NCBI RefSeq assembly: GCF_034718895.1
Contig: NZ_JAYERP010000001.1
Location: 3,199,501 to 3,263,500 of the forward strand
DNA length: 64,000 bases
Reading direction: 5' to 3'
Origin: Paenibacillus phoenicis
Lineage (GTDB): Bacteria; Bacillota; Bacilli; Paenibacillales; Paenibacillaceae
Position numbers and translations under genes: made by a program. The first letter of the stretch is position 1; every line of letters starts with the position of its first letter. Of this stretch, positions 1 through 8,772 are shown piece by piece. The notes under the pieces are model-generated. The model had not been told where the DNA came from. It saw only the letters and a program-made list of their open reading frames with translations, and did no database searches.

Positions 1-965
1 CTGCCCGGCAGCACCGCGAGCACCTTGAGTCCCCCTTGCGGATGGACAAACATCGGGCTGCGCTGCTGCTCCTCATAGCGGCTCAGCCAAATCAACGCTT
101 CGTGCAGCCCAAACGCCGCGATTGCGGCCACCAGCATCAGCGGGCTCCACCACGCCGCAAGCAGCGCCAGCACGGTAATGACTGCACCATACCCCAGCAG
201 TCGACCAGACGAAAGGCGCGCCTTATCCTTAGGCAGCATCCCCAACGTCATCTCCGAAAATCCGAGCACGATCGGCAGCCCCATCAGGCTAAAGCCGTCT
301 TGCCATGCTTCCCCGCCAAACAATGGCGTCCACGGCAGGACCCCGCCCAACGTCTGCGCCGGGACGAGCAGGAACAGCGGCACCGGCCACAAGCTTTGCA
401 TTTGATACCCGCCGATCAGCTTGCCCCGTTTGCCTTCAAAAAACAACGGCCCCGCAAACGAAGCGCCCTGCCACCGGACCAACAGTCCCTCGGCCAAATG
501 CAGCAGGCCGACCAGACAAAGCAATGCCGGAATATCCAGCTCCCGGACGACGCGAACGACGTCGCTCAGAACCGCAACCCCTGCCGTATCCGGGATCAGA
601 TTGAATACAAACTGGAGTACCCCCAGCAAGCCCACGGCGTAAGCGAGACACAAATAGCGGATGCGGAACAGCATCAGCACCAGCGTAACCACCCAAAGGC
701 AGAGAATTCCCTCCATCGTCAGATTCATTCCGAGGAAGACGAAGACGACGGAAACCGCCAGCCCCGCCAGCAGCCCGCCAAGGGCGGTTCGCCAAGTCTG
801 CAAGCCCCATCTGTGCAGGCGAACATGAAACAGACGGCGTTCCAGCACAACCTGTCTGCGATAGAGCAGCAGGATGACGATGATCGAGATATAGTAGAAC
901 GGCTGCAGCAATAGCTGCGCCCCTGCTTCCGCCAGACTCCACAATCCTTCCAGAATGAGATCCAA
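1..965 (-). CDS. minJ: MinJ-like polytopic membrane protein with PDZ domain (3' end cut by window)
   Basis: A continuous reading frame of 321 codons starts at a TTG (963-965) with GGAG 12 nt upstream and runs off the left edge. The product is very hydrophobic, with about seven or eight candidate membrane segments, and the visible C-terminal end (VHPQGGLKVLAVLPG) looks like the start of a PDZ domain. In B. subtilis, MinJ (YvjD) has this layout: it bridges DivIVA to MinD/MinC at the cell poles and division septum, and its gene lies near ctpB and ftsEX, as here. The assignment rests on topology and gene order; a generic PDZ-containing membrane protein is the alternative. The terminator after ctpB suggests it is transcribed largely on its own. 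Confidence 0.7.
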   Translation of the reverse strand, partial: MDLILEGLWSLAEAGAQLLLQPFYYISIIVILLLYRRQVVLERRLFHVRLHRWGLQTWRTALGGLLAGLAVSVVFVFLGMNLTMEGILCLWVVTLVLMLFRIRYLCLAYAVGLLGVLQFVFNLIPDTAGVAVLSDVVRVVRELDIPALLCLVGLLHLAEGLLVRWQGASFAGPLFFEGKRGKLIGGYQMQSLWPVPLFLLVPAQTLGGVLPWTPLFGGEAWQDGFSLMGLPIVLGFSEMTLGMLPKDKARLSSGRLLGYGAVITVLALLAAWWSPLMLVAAIAAFGLHEALIWLSRYEEQQRSPMFVHPQGGLKVLAVLPG

Positions 966-1063
966 GAGGTATTCACGCTCCTTTTTTGGTGTATAAGTTC
1001 AAGCTTGTCATCTTGCCCTAGGAGTAATGATCGGTTTACCTATGTACTCCAACGAAATTCAGC

Positions 1064-1091
1064 AAAAAAGAGGGCCGCACATCAGCCCTCT
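1064..1091 (-). terminator. Rho-independent terminator after ctpB
   Basis: A perfect 7-bp stem (AGAGGGC / GCCCTCT, 1069-1075 with 1085-1091) is followed on the minus strand by a run of six T. It lies 15 bp past the ctpB stop and separates ctpB from the MinJ-like gene. Confidence 0.85.
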
Positions 1092-1105
1092 AAGGGATTC
1101 GACAT

Positions 1106-2557
1106 TCACTTCGCAATTTCCTTCCGCATGATCTCCAGCGCACGATTTAACTGCATGTCGTTTTTCGGATCGCGGATTTGTTGGATGATGCTGGCTTCCA
1201 AAGCCTCGGCGGTTTTCGCGTCCAGCACACCGTTTGCCGTAAGCTTCTGGTCTGTTTGGAACTTTTTCAGCGCCTTCTCGGTGTTTTTATCGAAATAACC
1301 GTCCTTCCGGCCCGGATTGTATCCGAGTCCGTCCAGCATCGTTTGGGCGCTTTTGATATCCTCACCGAGCATATCGTATTTGTACGTTTTTTCCTTATTG
1401 ATCGGAGCTACCGTAAAATAGTCCGGCTGGGACACCTCAACATCCGGCTTGATCCCCTTCTTATGAATCCATTCGCCGTTTGGCGTCAGCCACTTGGCGA
1501 TGGTGATCTTCAGCATGCTGCCGTCGCCCATTTCCTGACTATAGCTGGATTGCACCGTTCCTTTGCCGTAAGTCGTTTCACCGACCAGCTTCGCTCCTGC
1601 GGATTCCTGCAGGGCTCCGGCCAAAATCTCCGAGGCGCTTGCACTGCCCTTGTTGGTCAACACAGCGATCGGGTAGGATTTGCCGCTTCCCTTGGAAACC
1701 GACTGCTGCCGACGCTTATATTTATCCTCGATTTGGACGATGGCTTTCCCCTTCGGCACAAACTGCTCCGACATCGCCTCAACGACGTCCAGCACCCCGC
1801 CCGGGTTGTTACGCACATCGATGATCAAGCCCTTCATGCCCTGTTTCTCAAGGTTTTCCAGCTCTTTCTTGAAATGATCCGCCGTATTCAACGAAAACTC
1901 GGTCACCGTAATGACCCCGATTTTGCCATCCTTCATCTCGGCATAGACCGTTTCCAGCGCAATGTCATCACGGACGATCTCGAATTCCAGCGTATCCGCA
2001 ACTCCCGCCCGTTTAACCTTCACCTTAGCCGTTGTGCCTTTCGGGCCGCGAATTTTGGCCACCGCCTCATTCAAGCTTAAGCCCTCAAACGACTCCCCGT
2101 TCACCGACAACAGGATATCCTTCGGTTGAATGCCAGCTTTTTCTGCAGGAGAGCCCTTGATCGGGGAAACAACGACGACATTGCCGTTCTCCATGGACAC
2201 CTCTGCCCCAATTCCGGTAAAAGACCCCTCAATCTGCTCCGAGAATTGCTGCGCCGTATCCGGGGCCATGTATGAGGAGAATGGATCCTCCAGCGCATTC
2301 ATCATCCCGTCAATCGCACCATCAATTAACTTGTTCGTATCCACGTCCTCGACGTAGTTTTTTTGGACAAGCTGCAACGCCGTCTCGATTTTTTTGATGT
2401 CTTGCTTCGAGCCGGTGCTGGCCGTGTCGGCAAAACTTCCGCTGCGCAGCGGTCCCGTTCCAGCAAAGCTCCATTCCCCCGTCAGCGTTAACGTCAACAA
2501 GCTGCTGACCAGCATGGCTGCGACAACGAGCAGGGCTACCGTACGACCTTTAAACAT
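1106..2557 (-). CDS. ctpB: S41 family C-terminal processing protease (CtpA/CtpB)
   Basis: A 483-residue secreted or membrane-tethered serine protease. An N-terminal membrane anchor (about 7-27) is followed by a PDZ domain (about 110-190), the S41 protease core (about 210-375) and a C-terminal peptidoglycan-binding domain (about 395-455). The Ser-Lys-Gln catalytic set is present: Ser307 in GSASASE, Lys332 and Gln336 in YGKGTVQ, with the same spacing as S309/K334/Q338 of B. subtilis CtpB. CtpB cleaves the SpoIVFA regulator during sporulation; related enzymes trim cell-wall proteins. Transcribed in the direction ftsEX - M23 hydrolase - ctpB, but with a gap of about 400 bp to the M23 gene, so it probably has its own promoter. 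GGAGG lies about 11 nt before the ATG. Confidence 0.95.
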   Translation of the reverse strand: MFKGRTVALLVVAAMLVSSLLTLTLTGEWSFAGTGPLRSGSFADTASTGSKQDIKKIETALQLVQKNYVEDVDTNKLIDGAIDGMMNALEDPFSSYMAPDTAQQFSEQIEGSFTGIGAEVSMENGNVVVVSPIKGSPAEKAGIQPKDILLSVNGESFEGLSLNEAVAKIRGPKGTTAKVKVKRAGVADTLEFEIVRDDIALETVYAEMKDGKIGVITVTEFSLNTADHFKKELENLEKQGMKGLIIDVRNNPGGVLDVVEAMSEQFVPKGKAIVQIEDKYKRRQQSVSKGSGKSYPIAVLTNKGSASASEILAGALQESAGAKLVGETTYGKGTVQSSYSQEMGDGSMLKITIAKWLTPNGEWIHKKGIKPDVEVSQPDYFTVAPINKEKTYKYDMLGEDIKSAQTMLDGLGYNPGRKDGYFDKNTEKALKKFQTDQKLTANGVLDAKTAEALEASIIQQIRDPKNDMQLNRALEIMRKEIAK

Positions 2558-2668
2558 CCTTGATCACCGCCTCCGAAAAATGAACATGTCCGGGCGGCGT
2601 GCCCGGCACGTCCGAATTTGAACGTCACATAGTATATGTTCCACCCATGAGAAATATTTACAATTTAA

Positions 2669-2882
2669 GGTGGATTTAAAATTGGCTTCTTATCACGATG
2701 CACTTTCTAAGGAGCATAATCGACGTCGAATCTTGAATTCAGCCGAGTCTTCCGTTGCTCACGTAGGATTTGCCTACGCTCCGCTACTCAGCCTCTAGCT
2801 TCATCCAACCTTCTCGGTGCTAATAACCCAATTTTAAATCTTCCATGCTAACCAGGTGGTTTTAAAATTGGCTTCTTATCAC
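2669..2882. repeat. Intergenic repeat element with 28-bp direct repeats and an internal inverted copy
   Basis: The 414-bp gap 2558-2971 has no gene. A 28-bp sequence (contains TTTAAAATTGGCTTCTTATC) occurs at 2669-2696 and again at 2855-2882 with one mismatch. An inverted partial copy (ACCCAATTTTAAAT) lies at 2827-2840, so 2673-2840 forms an imperfect inverted repeat. Near the middle is a small hairpin CGTAGG...CCTACG. It resembles a small dispersed palindromic element. Confidence 0.6.
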
Positions 2883-2909
2883 TAAACCCCAAAATTGCAA
2901 TTTAACGGT

Positions 2910-2948
2910 GAAAACGGACCCTGCCCCAGAGAGGCGGTATCCGTTTTC
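2910..2948 (-). terminator. Terminator-like hairpin after the M23 hydrolase gene
   Basis: A 9-bp perfect stem (GAAAACGGA / TCCGTTTTC) lies just past the stop of the M23 gene. It lacks a clear T run on the minus strand, so termination strength is uncertain. Confidence 0.45.
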
Positions 2949-2971
2949 GCTCGAACACTATAGTTATTTTA

Positions 2972-4189
2972 TTACAAATAAGGCATCGGGTCTACTGGGT
3001 TGCCGTTGATCCGGACTTCGAAATGGCAGTGAGGGCCGGTGGAGTTGCCCGTGCTTCCAACTTCGGCAATTTTCTCGCCTTTCTTGACGTGTTGGCCTTT
3101 CTCTACCTTAATCCCGCCATTGCGGATATGGCCGTAAAGCGTCCATACGTTGTCACCGTGGTCGATGATTACTGTGTTGCCGTAACCGCTCCACCATTCT
3201 GCAACGATGACGACGCCATCCTCCGCCGCATGGATATCCGTCCCTTGGGCAACGGCGAAATCCACACCGGTATGCATTTTCTTCACGCCGGTAATCGGAT
3301 GGATTCGTGAACCGTATCCAGAGGAGATTCGGGCGCCATCCACCGGCAATCCAAACGAACCGCCGTTGCCCTTAAATCCGCCGGATCCGGAAGAACTCTT
3401 CTTATATTTGTATACCTGAGCAGCCTTCAGCTTGTTCTTCTCTTGCTCAAGCGCCGACCGTTTCTTCGCCAACTCAACCAGGAGCGCTTCTTGCTCCTCG
3501 CTGATATCTTCGGATTCCTCGATGTCAGCGTTGTATTTCGCGATCAGCTGCTGCTTCTCGATCTCCTTAGCTTCCAGATCGCTCTTACGCGACTCGGCAT
3601 CCGCATAAAGCTGCTTCACTTTTGCATAATCCTGCTCCAGCTGCTTCTGCTGCTGCACGATCAGTTCCTTGTCCCGTTTATGCTCATCCAGCAGGATATG
3701 GTCCTGATTGGCAATCGCCTGCAGGGAGTCCGCCCGCTCAAGAAAATCGGTAAAGCTGGTGGAGGACAGCAGCACGTCCAAATAGGAAACGACGCCATCC
3801 GTATACATCAACCGAACGCGGGTGTCGAGCAAGTGGGACCGCTCTTCAATTCTCGCTTGGGTCTCGTCCAATTTTTCCGCAGTTTCGCGCAAATCCTCTT
3901 CCGTTTTCTCAATTTCGAGTGAAATTTGCGTTAACTCGTTGCTCACGACCTCAATCTGACTCATTAATTGTTTCAGATAATTGGTATTTTTATTGACGTA
4001 ATGCTGTGCTTCCTGCTTCTGATTCTCGGCTTTCTCCTGCTGCGCTTTGGCCTGCTTAGCCTGCTCCTGAAGCTGCTTCAGCTCTTTGTCGATCTGGCTG
4101 ATGGTTTTGGTCTTGGCGAAGCCTTCAGTAGGTTGGAAAATCAAAGCGGCTAATGCGACAACGGTGAGTGTGGTTATCCATTTCTTCAA
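2972..4189 (-). CDS. Secreted coiled-coil M23 (LytM) peptidoglycan hydrolase, EnvC-like
   Basis: A 405-residue exported protein with a signal peptide (1-25), a long coiled coil rich in K/E/Q (about 28-265), a Ser/Gly linker (265-277) and a C-terminal M23 domain. All zinc-enzyme residues are visible: His306 and Asp310 in HTGVD, His354 in YGH, and His387/His389 in the HCH motif, so it should be an active endopeptidase. This separates it from E. coli EnvC, whose LytM domain is degenerate. Coiled-coil plus hydrolase proteins next to ftsEX are typical FtsEX targets (EnvC in E. coli, CwlO in B. subtilis), so activation by the neighbouring FtsEX is a strong inference. The gap to ftsX is about 95 bp, consistent with one operon. 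Confidence 0.92.
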   Translation of the reverse strand: MKKWITTLTVVALAALIFQPTEGFAKTKTISQIDKELKQLQEQAKQAKAQQEKAENQKQEAQHYVNKNTNYLKQLMSQIEVVSNELTQISLEIEKTEEDLRETAEKLDETQARIEERSHLLDTRVRLMYTDGVVSYLDVLLSSTSFTDFLERADSLQAIANQDHILLDEHKRDKELIVQQQKQLEQDYAKVKQLYADAESRKSDLEAKEIEKQQLIAKYNADIEESEDISEEQEALLVELAKKRSALEQEKNKLKAAQVYKYKKSSSGSGGFKGNGGSFGLPVDGARISSGYGSRIHPITGVKKMHTGVDFAVAQGTDIHAAEDGVVIVAEWWSGYGNTVIIDHGDNVWTLYGHIRNGGIKVEKGQHVKKGEKIAEVGSTGNSTGPHCHFEVRINGNPVDPMPYL

Positions 4190-4285
4190 CTTCGTTTCCC
4201 CATCCTTCTTAAAAGGTAATTAAAAATTCCGACTTTTGTAGATATAACAATGTATCGGCTCGTTTCCTTCGCTTCCTTAATTCCG

Positions 4286-5200
4286 TTACACCTTCAAAAA
4301 CTTCCGAATCGACATCGTACTTCCCCAAATGCCAATCAAAAGTCCTAAGCCGACAAGCAATCCGCCTAGTTCCAGACCGATTTCTTGGAGCGGTACCAGC
4401 TGAATGGCCAGCGTCACGTCGGATTTGACCGATGTCACCAGCTCGTTGTAACTAAAGAACAGCACGCCTACGGTGATCAGGGAACCGATCAGACCTATTA
4501 AGGCGCCTTCTACGAAGAAAGGCCAACGAATAAAGGTATTCGTCGCGCCAACCAGCTTCATGATGCCAATCTCGCGGCGGCGGGCTAAGATCGTCACCCG
4601 GATCGTATTGGAGATGAGGAACATCGCCATCAGGGCAAGGCCAGCCACAAAAGCAAATCCGATATTGCGGATCGCCCGGGTGATTTTGAACAATTTTTCC
4701 ACCGTACCTTGTCCGTAATTGACTTTATAGATCGGCTTCTCCTCGTATTTATCGTTCAGGGCATTGATTTTGCTGGCTACGTAAGGCACCGTAGTGGGTT
4801 CAATCACCTGAACCTCAAACGTGTCAGGAATCGGGTTCGTCGTCTCATCGTACCCTTCCAGCAGGTCCTTGCCTTCCTCGCCGAGCTTCTCCCGGAAATC
4901 CTTTAGGCCTTCGGCTTTGGGGATCAGCTTTACTTTGCTGACTTCTTCCATCGAGCCGATCTCGTTATAGATCTGGTCGCGCAGGGCTTCAGACACATCT
5001 GAGTTTAGGTAAGCCTTGATCTGTACCTGGCTGTCCGCCTCATCGGCAAACGCATTGACGTTCAGCACAAGCAAGGTGAACACGCCTAAGATCAGCAACG
5101 ATACGATGATCGAGGTGATGGACGCCACCGACATCCAACCGTTGCGGAACACGCTCTTTGCGCCTTCCCGCAAATGCCGCAAGAAGGTGCTAATAGTCAT
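4286..5200 (-). CDS. ftsX: Cell division ABC transporter-like permease FtsX
   Basis: About 304 residues. The cytoplasmic N-terminus is followed by a membrane helix (about 22-45), a large extracellular loop (about 45-165) and three further helices near the C-terminus, the standard FtsX topology. FtsX transmits ATP hydrolysis by FtsE across the membrane to cell-wall hydrolases. Two ATGs are possible, at 5206 and 5200. The second has AGGGG about 9 nt upstream and is preferred; the first is too close. The start lies inside the end of ftsE, so the two are translationally coupled. Confidence 0.95.
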   Translation of the reverse strand: MTISTFLRHLREGAKSVFRNGWMSVASITSIIVSLLILGVFTLLVLNVNAFADEADSQVQIKAYLNSDVSEALRDQIYNEIGSMEEVSKVKLIPKAEGLKDFREKLGEEGKDLLEGYDETTNPIPDTFEVQVIEPTTVPYVASKINALNDKYEEKPIYKVNYGQGTVEKLFKITRAIRNIGFAFVAGLALMAMFLISNTIRVTILARRREIGIMKLVGATNTFIRWPFFVEGALIGLIGSLITVGVLFFSYNELVTSVKSDVTLAIQLVPLQEIGLELGGLLVGLGLLIGIWGSTMSIRKFLKV

Positions 5201-5876
5201 AACCATATTCCCCTCTCAGCTGGTCTCGCACGATATTGCCGTGTTCAATCGCGATGACGCGTTTGCGCATCGTATTTACAATCTCTTTGTTGTGGGTAGC
5301 CATAACGATGGTGGTACCGCGGAAGTTGATTTCGTCCAGCAGCTGCATAATCCCCCAGGAGGTCTCAGGATCGAGGTTCCCCGTGGGCTCGTCCGCAATA
5401 ATGACGGACGGATTATTGACGATCGCCCGGGCAATCGCCACCCGCTGTTGCTCTCCGCCGGATAGTTGGGAAGGATCGCGACCCGCTTTATTTTTCAGCC
5501 CGACCAGGTCGAGCACTTCCATCACGCGTTTCTTGATGATCTTCTTCGGGGCTTCGATCACCTCCAAAGCAAAAGCCACGTTCTCGTAAGCCGTCAGCTT
5601 CGGAAGCAGCCGAAAGTCTTGGAAAATCACCCCGATATTTCGGCGCACATAGGGAATTTTGCGAGGTTTTAGCTTGCCAATGTTAAAGCCGTTAACGGAA
5701 ATCTGCCCCTTAGTGGGCACTTCTTCCCGGTAAATCAGTTTCATGAAAGTCGATTTCCCTGCGCCGGAGGGACCAACCAGATACACGAATTCATTACGGT
5801 CGATCTTGACCGAAACGCCTTTAAGGGCGTGGGTACCATTCGGATACGTCTTCCAGACATCCTGCATTTCTATCAC
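5190..5876 (-). CDS. ftsE: Cell division ATP-binding protein FtsE
   Basis: A 228-residue ABC ATPase. Visible motifs are Walker [10 protein letters not shown] (35-43), the Q-loop at Gln86 (FQDFRL), signature LSGGEQQR (138-145) and Walker B IIADEP (159-164) followed by the D-loop NLD. It forms the cytoplasmic half of FtsEX, which controls peptidoglycan hydrolases in cell elongation, division or sporulation. Start taken as GTG at 5876 (MIEMQDVW) with AGGA 9 nt upstream. It is first in a minus-strand group with ftsX and the M23 hydrolase and lies divergent from the VanW gene. Confidence 0.97.
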   Translation of the reverse strand: MIEMQDVWKTYPNGTHALKGVSVKIDRNEFVYLVGPSGAGKSTFMKLIYREEVPTKGQISVNGFNIGKLKPRKIPYVRRNIGVIFQDFRLLPKLTAYENVAFALEVIEAPKKIIKKRVMEVLDLVGLKNKAGRDPSQLSGGEQQRVAIARAIVNNPSVIIADEPTGNLDPETSWGIMQLLDEINFRGTTIVMATHNKEIVNTMRKRVIAIEHGNIVRDQLRGEYGYDY

Positions 5877-6107
5877 TTGATCACGTCCTAAATCTATGAT
5901 TCCGTTTCTATAGGTGGCCCTATCTTACATTCGACATGTTCCAGCCAAATCCTTTAAAAGTTGAGGAAATTCCTTGAAGTCCGATATTTATTGTAACAAA
6001 GATGTTACCACTTGAGTACCCGAAAGTTTCCAGCCGTTTGATCATACATATGGTTGTACAAGGTTCTTTTCTATGAATCTCAAGGGCTTCGCCTAAAGGA
6101 GACGGCT

Positions 6108-7715
6108 ATGAAAAAGAAACATTTGGCAGCTATATTACTCTGCGTTGGGCTTCTCGGCGCCGCAAGTTGGGGAGCGCTCGCACTCTATGTCTCGCAGGAC
6201 ACCTTGCCTTCGGGCACGGTCGTGGCCGGATTGGATCTGGGCCGGCGCCAGCGCGATGAAGCTCTGCGGCTCCTTGACCAGGAGATCGCCGCATTAAACC
6301 GTAAGCAAGCTGTGTTTACGGTCGACGGCAGCACGAAAACCCTCACCTGGGCGGAAGCCGGGGTTACGTTTGATGCAGAAGCTTTTCGCGAAGAGGTGCA
6401 ACGGCTGGAAGAGGGCTCCTTATGGGAACGAGGAGTGGCGAGAAGAAGTTTTCATCGGCAGTGGACGCTCACCATCACCTTCGATCCGCAGAAGCTGCAG
6501 ACGGTGTTTTCCCCTGAATGGGAAAAGAATCGATTCGGCTCCCCGGTGAACGCTGTGCGGACGATTACTCCTCAAGACCAAATTCGCTATTTGCCGGGAA
6601 CGGCCGTGCAGCGCATCGACTGGGATCGTTTGTTGGAGATGGTGCCGAAGCAGCTTGGAGAAGAAGTACGCCGTTTGGAGAAAAATTCATGGCATGAACC
6701 AACCCCAAATCCGTTGTCGAAGCAGCTTCCCACCTTTCAATTTACCGTGCCGCTCAAGACAGTAGAGCCTGAAATCACGGTGGAACGGCTGAAAAAAGAA
6801 GGCATCCGCCGCAAAATCGTCCAGTTCTCCACGAGCCTGATGACTAGCGGGGCCGGACGGGTGCATAACGTGGACGCGGCGGCTCGCAGCATCGACGGGA
6901 TGGTACTGGCTCCGGACGAAATTTTCGACTATGGTGAAGTCATTGAATATGCGGAGAAGACGTACGGCTTCCGGGAGGCGCCGGTCATTTTTGGAGGGCG
7001 GCTGACCCCTGGGGTAGGAGGCGGCATTTGCCAGGTCTCGAGTACGCTCTACAATGCGGCGGTTCGTGCCGGGCTAACGATCGTGGAGCGGCGCAATCAC
7101 TCCCTGCCGGTCAGATACTTGCCCAAAGGCCAGGACGCCACGTTCGCCAAAGGCTACATCAATTTCCGTTTCAAAAACACCTCCGGCCACCATCTCCTCA
7201 TCCGCGCCGAGGTGAAAAACGGCCAACTGACCGTTAAGCTTTTTGGCGATATGCCGGAGAACGTGAGTTACTCGCTTGAATCCCGTACAACTGAGGTCAT
7301 TTCCCCGCCAAACAAATATGTGATAAACCGATCCTTGCCTGCCGGAAGTCAACAAGTGCTCGTGCGTGGGAAGCAGGGATATGTCGTCGAGACGTACCGT
7401 ATCAAGAAAGTGGACGGCCAGACGGTCGAGCGCACGTTGCTCTCCAAAGACACGTATCCGGCGCAACCAAACGTAATCGCGGTGCGTGAGGTCAAGGCTG
7501 GTTCGACCGGGAGCAGCAAAGGCGGGGGTTCGGGTAGTGGCGGCAGCAACCGCGGGAGCAATGGGAGTCGTAACAGCGGTAGTAACAGCGGTGGTGCAGG
7601 GGCTGGGGGCCAAGGTGGCACGGGTGGATCGGGCAATTCCAGCGGCAACACCTCTTCGGAACGCCTACCCAAACAGATCTTGGAGGACGGCGTAACTGGG
7701 CCGAATTTTCGATGA
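6108..7715 (+). CDS. VanW/G5 domain cell-surface protein with Gly/Ser-rich tail
   Basis: A 535-residue exported protein. An upstream ATG at 6054 is in frame, but the ATG at 6108 follows AAAGGAG at 7 nt and begins a clean signal/anchor sequence (MKKKHLAAILLCVGLLG), so it is preferred. After the anchor comes a putative peptidoglycan-binding domain (about 45-125), a VanW domain (about 230-370, with GGGICQVSSTLYNA typical of the family), and a G5 domain (about 395-460). The C-terminal 75 residues are low-complexity Gly/Ser/Asn, then a short charged end. VanW function is unknown; it was first seen in vancomycin-resistance clusters and is common in Bacillales cell-wall proteins. It stands alone, divergent from ftsE. 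Confidence 0.88.
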   Translation: MKKKHLAAILLCVGLLGAASWGALALYVSQDTLPSGTVVAGLDLGRRQRDEALRLLDQEIAALNRKQAVFTVDGSTKTLTWAEAGVTFDAEAFREEVQRLEEGSLWERGVARRSFHRQWTLTITFDPQKLQTVFSPEWEKNRFGSPVNAVRTITPQDQIRYLPGTAVQRIDWDRLLEMVPKQLGEEVRRLEKNSWHEPTPNPLSKQLPTFQFTVPLKTVEPEITVERLKKEGIRRKIVQFSTSLMTSGAGRVHNVDAAARSIDGMVLAPDEIFDYGEVIEYAEKTYGFREAPVIFGGRLTPGVGGGICQVSSTLYNAAVRAGLTIVERRNHSLPVRYLPKGQDATFAKGYINFRFKNTSGHHLLIRAEVKNGQLTVKLFGDMPENVSYSLESRTTEVISPPNKYVINRSLPAGSQQVLVRGKQGYVVETYRIKKVDGQTVERTLLSKDTYPAQPNVIAVREVKAGSTGSSKGGGSGSGGSNRGSNGSRNSGSNSGGAGAGGQGGTGGSGNSSGNTSSERLPKQILEDGVTGPNFR

Positions 7716-7772
7716 GAATCGCGGGGAGGAGCCAATCCCCCTCTCCCTTCCTCCTCGATCCCAGCGATAGCG

Positions 7773-7964
7773 GTAAAAATAGGCGCTATTTCGTCAATTT
7801 CATGCCACTTCACAGAAATAAGGGAAAATTGTGGCGTTATTTTACGATAGGAAGCCCAAACTCACGCTTATTGCGACGTTTCCTCAATTATAAGGACATT
7901 TTTTACCGTTATTTCCCCGGAAATTGTCTGGGAGAGTCAAATAAGACCATAAAAGGGCGCTATT
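7773..7964. repeat. Array of AAATAAGG...CTTATTT palindromic units (copy 1)
   Basis: The gap between the VanW gene and the nuclease gene holds four imperfect hairpin units. Three have recognisable left arms, aligned on AAATAAGG, at 7816, 7888 and 7939 (spacing 72 then 51 bp), each followed about 20 nt later by a TTATTT- or CTATTC-like right arm. The right arm of an earlier unit ends near 7791. A second array with the same spacing lies at 33163-33365. Confidence 0.7.
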
Positions 7965-7975
7965 CTCCTCGCAAA

Positions 7976-8641
7976 TTACAAAAGAAGCCGCTCGGCGTCG
8001 AGCGAAAGTCGATAGGAACGAACGCGTACGCTGCCGCTGGCAGGTTGGATCCACTGTTTCTCAGACAGTTGTCTTAGCCATTTGCGAGCTGTTTTGCTTT
8101 CCACTCCCATCATGTGACAGATGTCCCCCGGTGTTAAAGGTCTCCCCGCGCGAAGGAACTGACGAATCAGCTCCCTCTCATGGTAGTTGGCCTGCAACAA
8201 AGAATCCGCCTCCCCCAGCCACCTTCCCATAAACTGCTGCAATGTTTGCTGACAGTAACGCGGGTTCTCGCTGACGTCATCGTATGTAAATCGCAGCACC
8301 TTCCAACCATCCAGAATCAAGTCGTTTTGCCGCCGACATTGGTCGGAGAAGCGATCCCGGCTGATCCCGCGCAGATGCGGGCCATATCCGTCGATTTCAA
8401 TGGCAAGCTTAATTCCGGAACGTAGGTAAGCAAAGTCAAGATAGCGGTATCCGTCTTTAAAATCGGTCACCTCATATTCAGGATGAAGCTGCCGAAAATG
8501 CCCGAAAGCGGGCCACCACACTTTTTCGACAAATGCCTTTTCCGCATACCCATGCCCCTCCCTCAATCTTCGTTCTCTCTCCCCTTGCCGGCGTCCCAAA
8601 TGATCGCTGATCCACTGCGCATAGGTCTCCTGAAATCCCAT
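7976..8641 (-). CDS. DUF559/Vsr-like PD-(D/E)XK nuclease-fold protein with C-terminal helix-turn-helix
   Basis: 221 residues. The start is the ATG at 8641 (MGFQETYAQW), which has GGAGGAGG 8 nt upstream; an in-frame TTG 75 nt earlier has no ribosome binding site. The middle of the protein carries a nuclease-type core: Asp in LDFAY, then EID in LAIEIDGYGPH, then a basic helix and LDGWKVLRFTYDDV, the layout of DUF559/very-short-patch-repair-like endonucleases. The last 80 residues resemble a winged helix-turn-helix (LTPGDICHMMGVESKTARKWL). The function is not known; it has no partner genes, so a restriction or defence role is speculative. Confidence 0.65.
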   Translation of the reverse strand: MGFQETYAQWISDHLGRRQGERERRLREGHGYAEKAFVEKVWWPAFGHFRQLHPEYEVTDFKDGYRYLDFAYLRSGIKLAIEIDGYGPHLRGISRDRFSDQCRRQNDLILDGWKVLRFTYDDVSENPRYCQQTLQQFMGRWLGEADSLLQANYHERELIRQFLRAGRPLTPGDICHMMGVESKTARKWLRQLSEKQWIQPASGSVRVRSYRLSLDAERLLL

Positions 8642-8763
8642 CCAACCAACCTCCTCCAATGGAAAAATAAAACGCCTTCCGTCGACGGACGAGACAACTA
8701 CATCGTCCAACAACAAAAGGCGTGTGCTTCACGGCTCTATATTTGTTTTGTGATTTACTCATT

Positions 8764-8772
8764 ATTATACCA
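8764..8772 (-). promoter_or_regulatory. Extended -10 promoter for the DUF559-like gene; rest of gap 8642-9010
   Basis: On the minus strand the sequence TGGTATAAT forms an extended -10 box (TGN-TATAAT) without a good -35, about 115 nt upstream of the nuclease start codon. The rest of the 369-bp gap must also hold the promoter of the plus-strand MFS gene, but I see only a weak candidate there. Confidence 0.45.

Noticed and set aside
436..942. 168-codon minus-strand frame starting MESGGSRGAA
   Set aside because: It is out of frame with the continuous MinJ-like frame (start TTG 965), which has coherent membrane helices and runs to the window edge.
2572..2642. Possible riboswitch or leader upstream of ctpB
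   Set aside because: No conserved aptamer pattern is seen; only the ribosome binding site and AT-rich sequence.
5310..5322. T-box-like string GGTGGTACCGCGG on the plus strand
   Set aside because: It lies inside the ftsE coding region on the opposite strand, without the other T-box elements or a downstream tRNA-related gene. Coincidence of codons.
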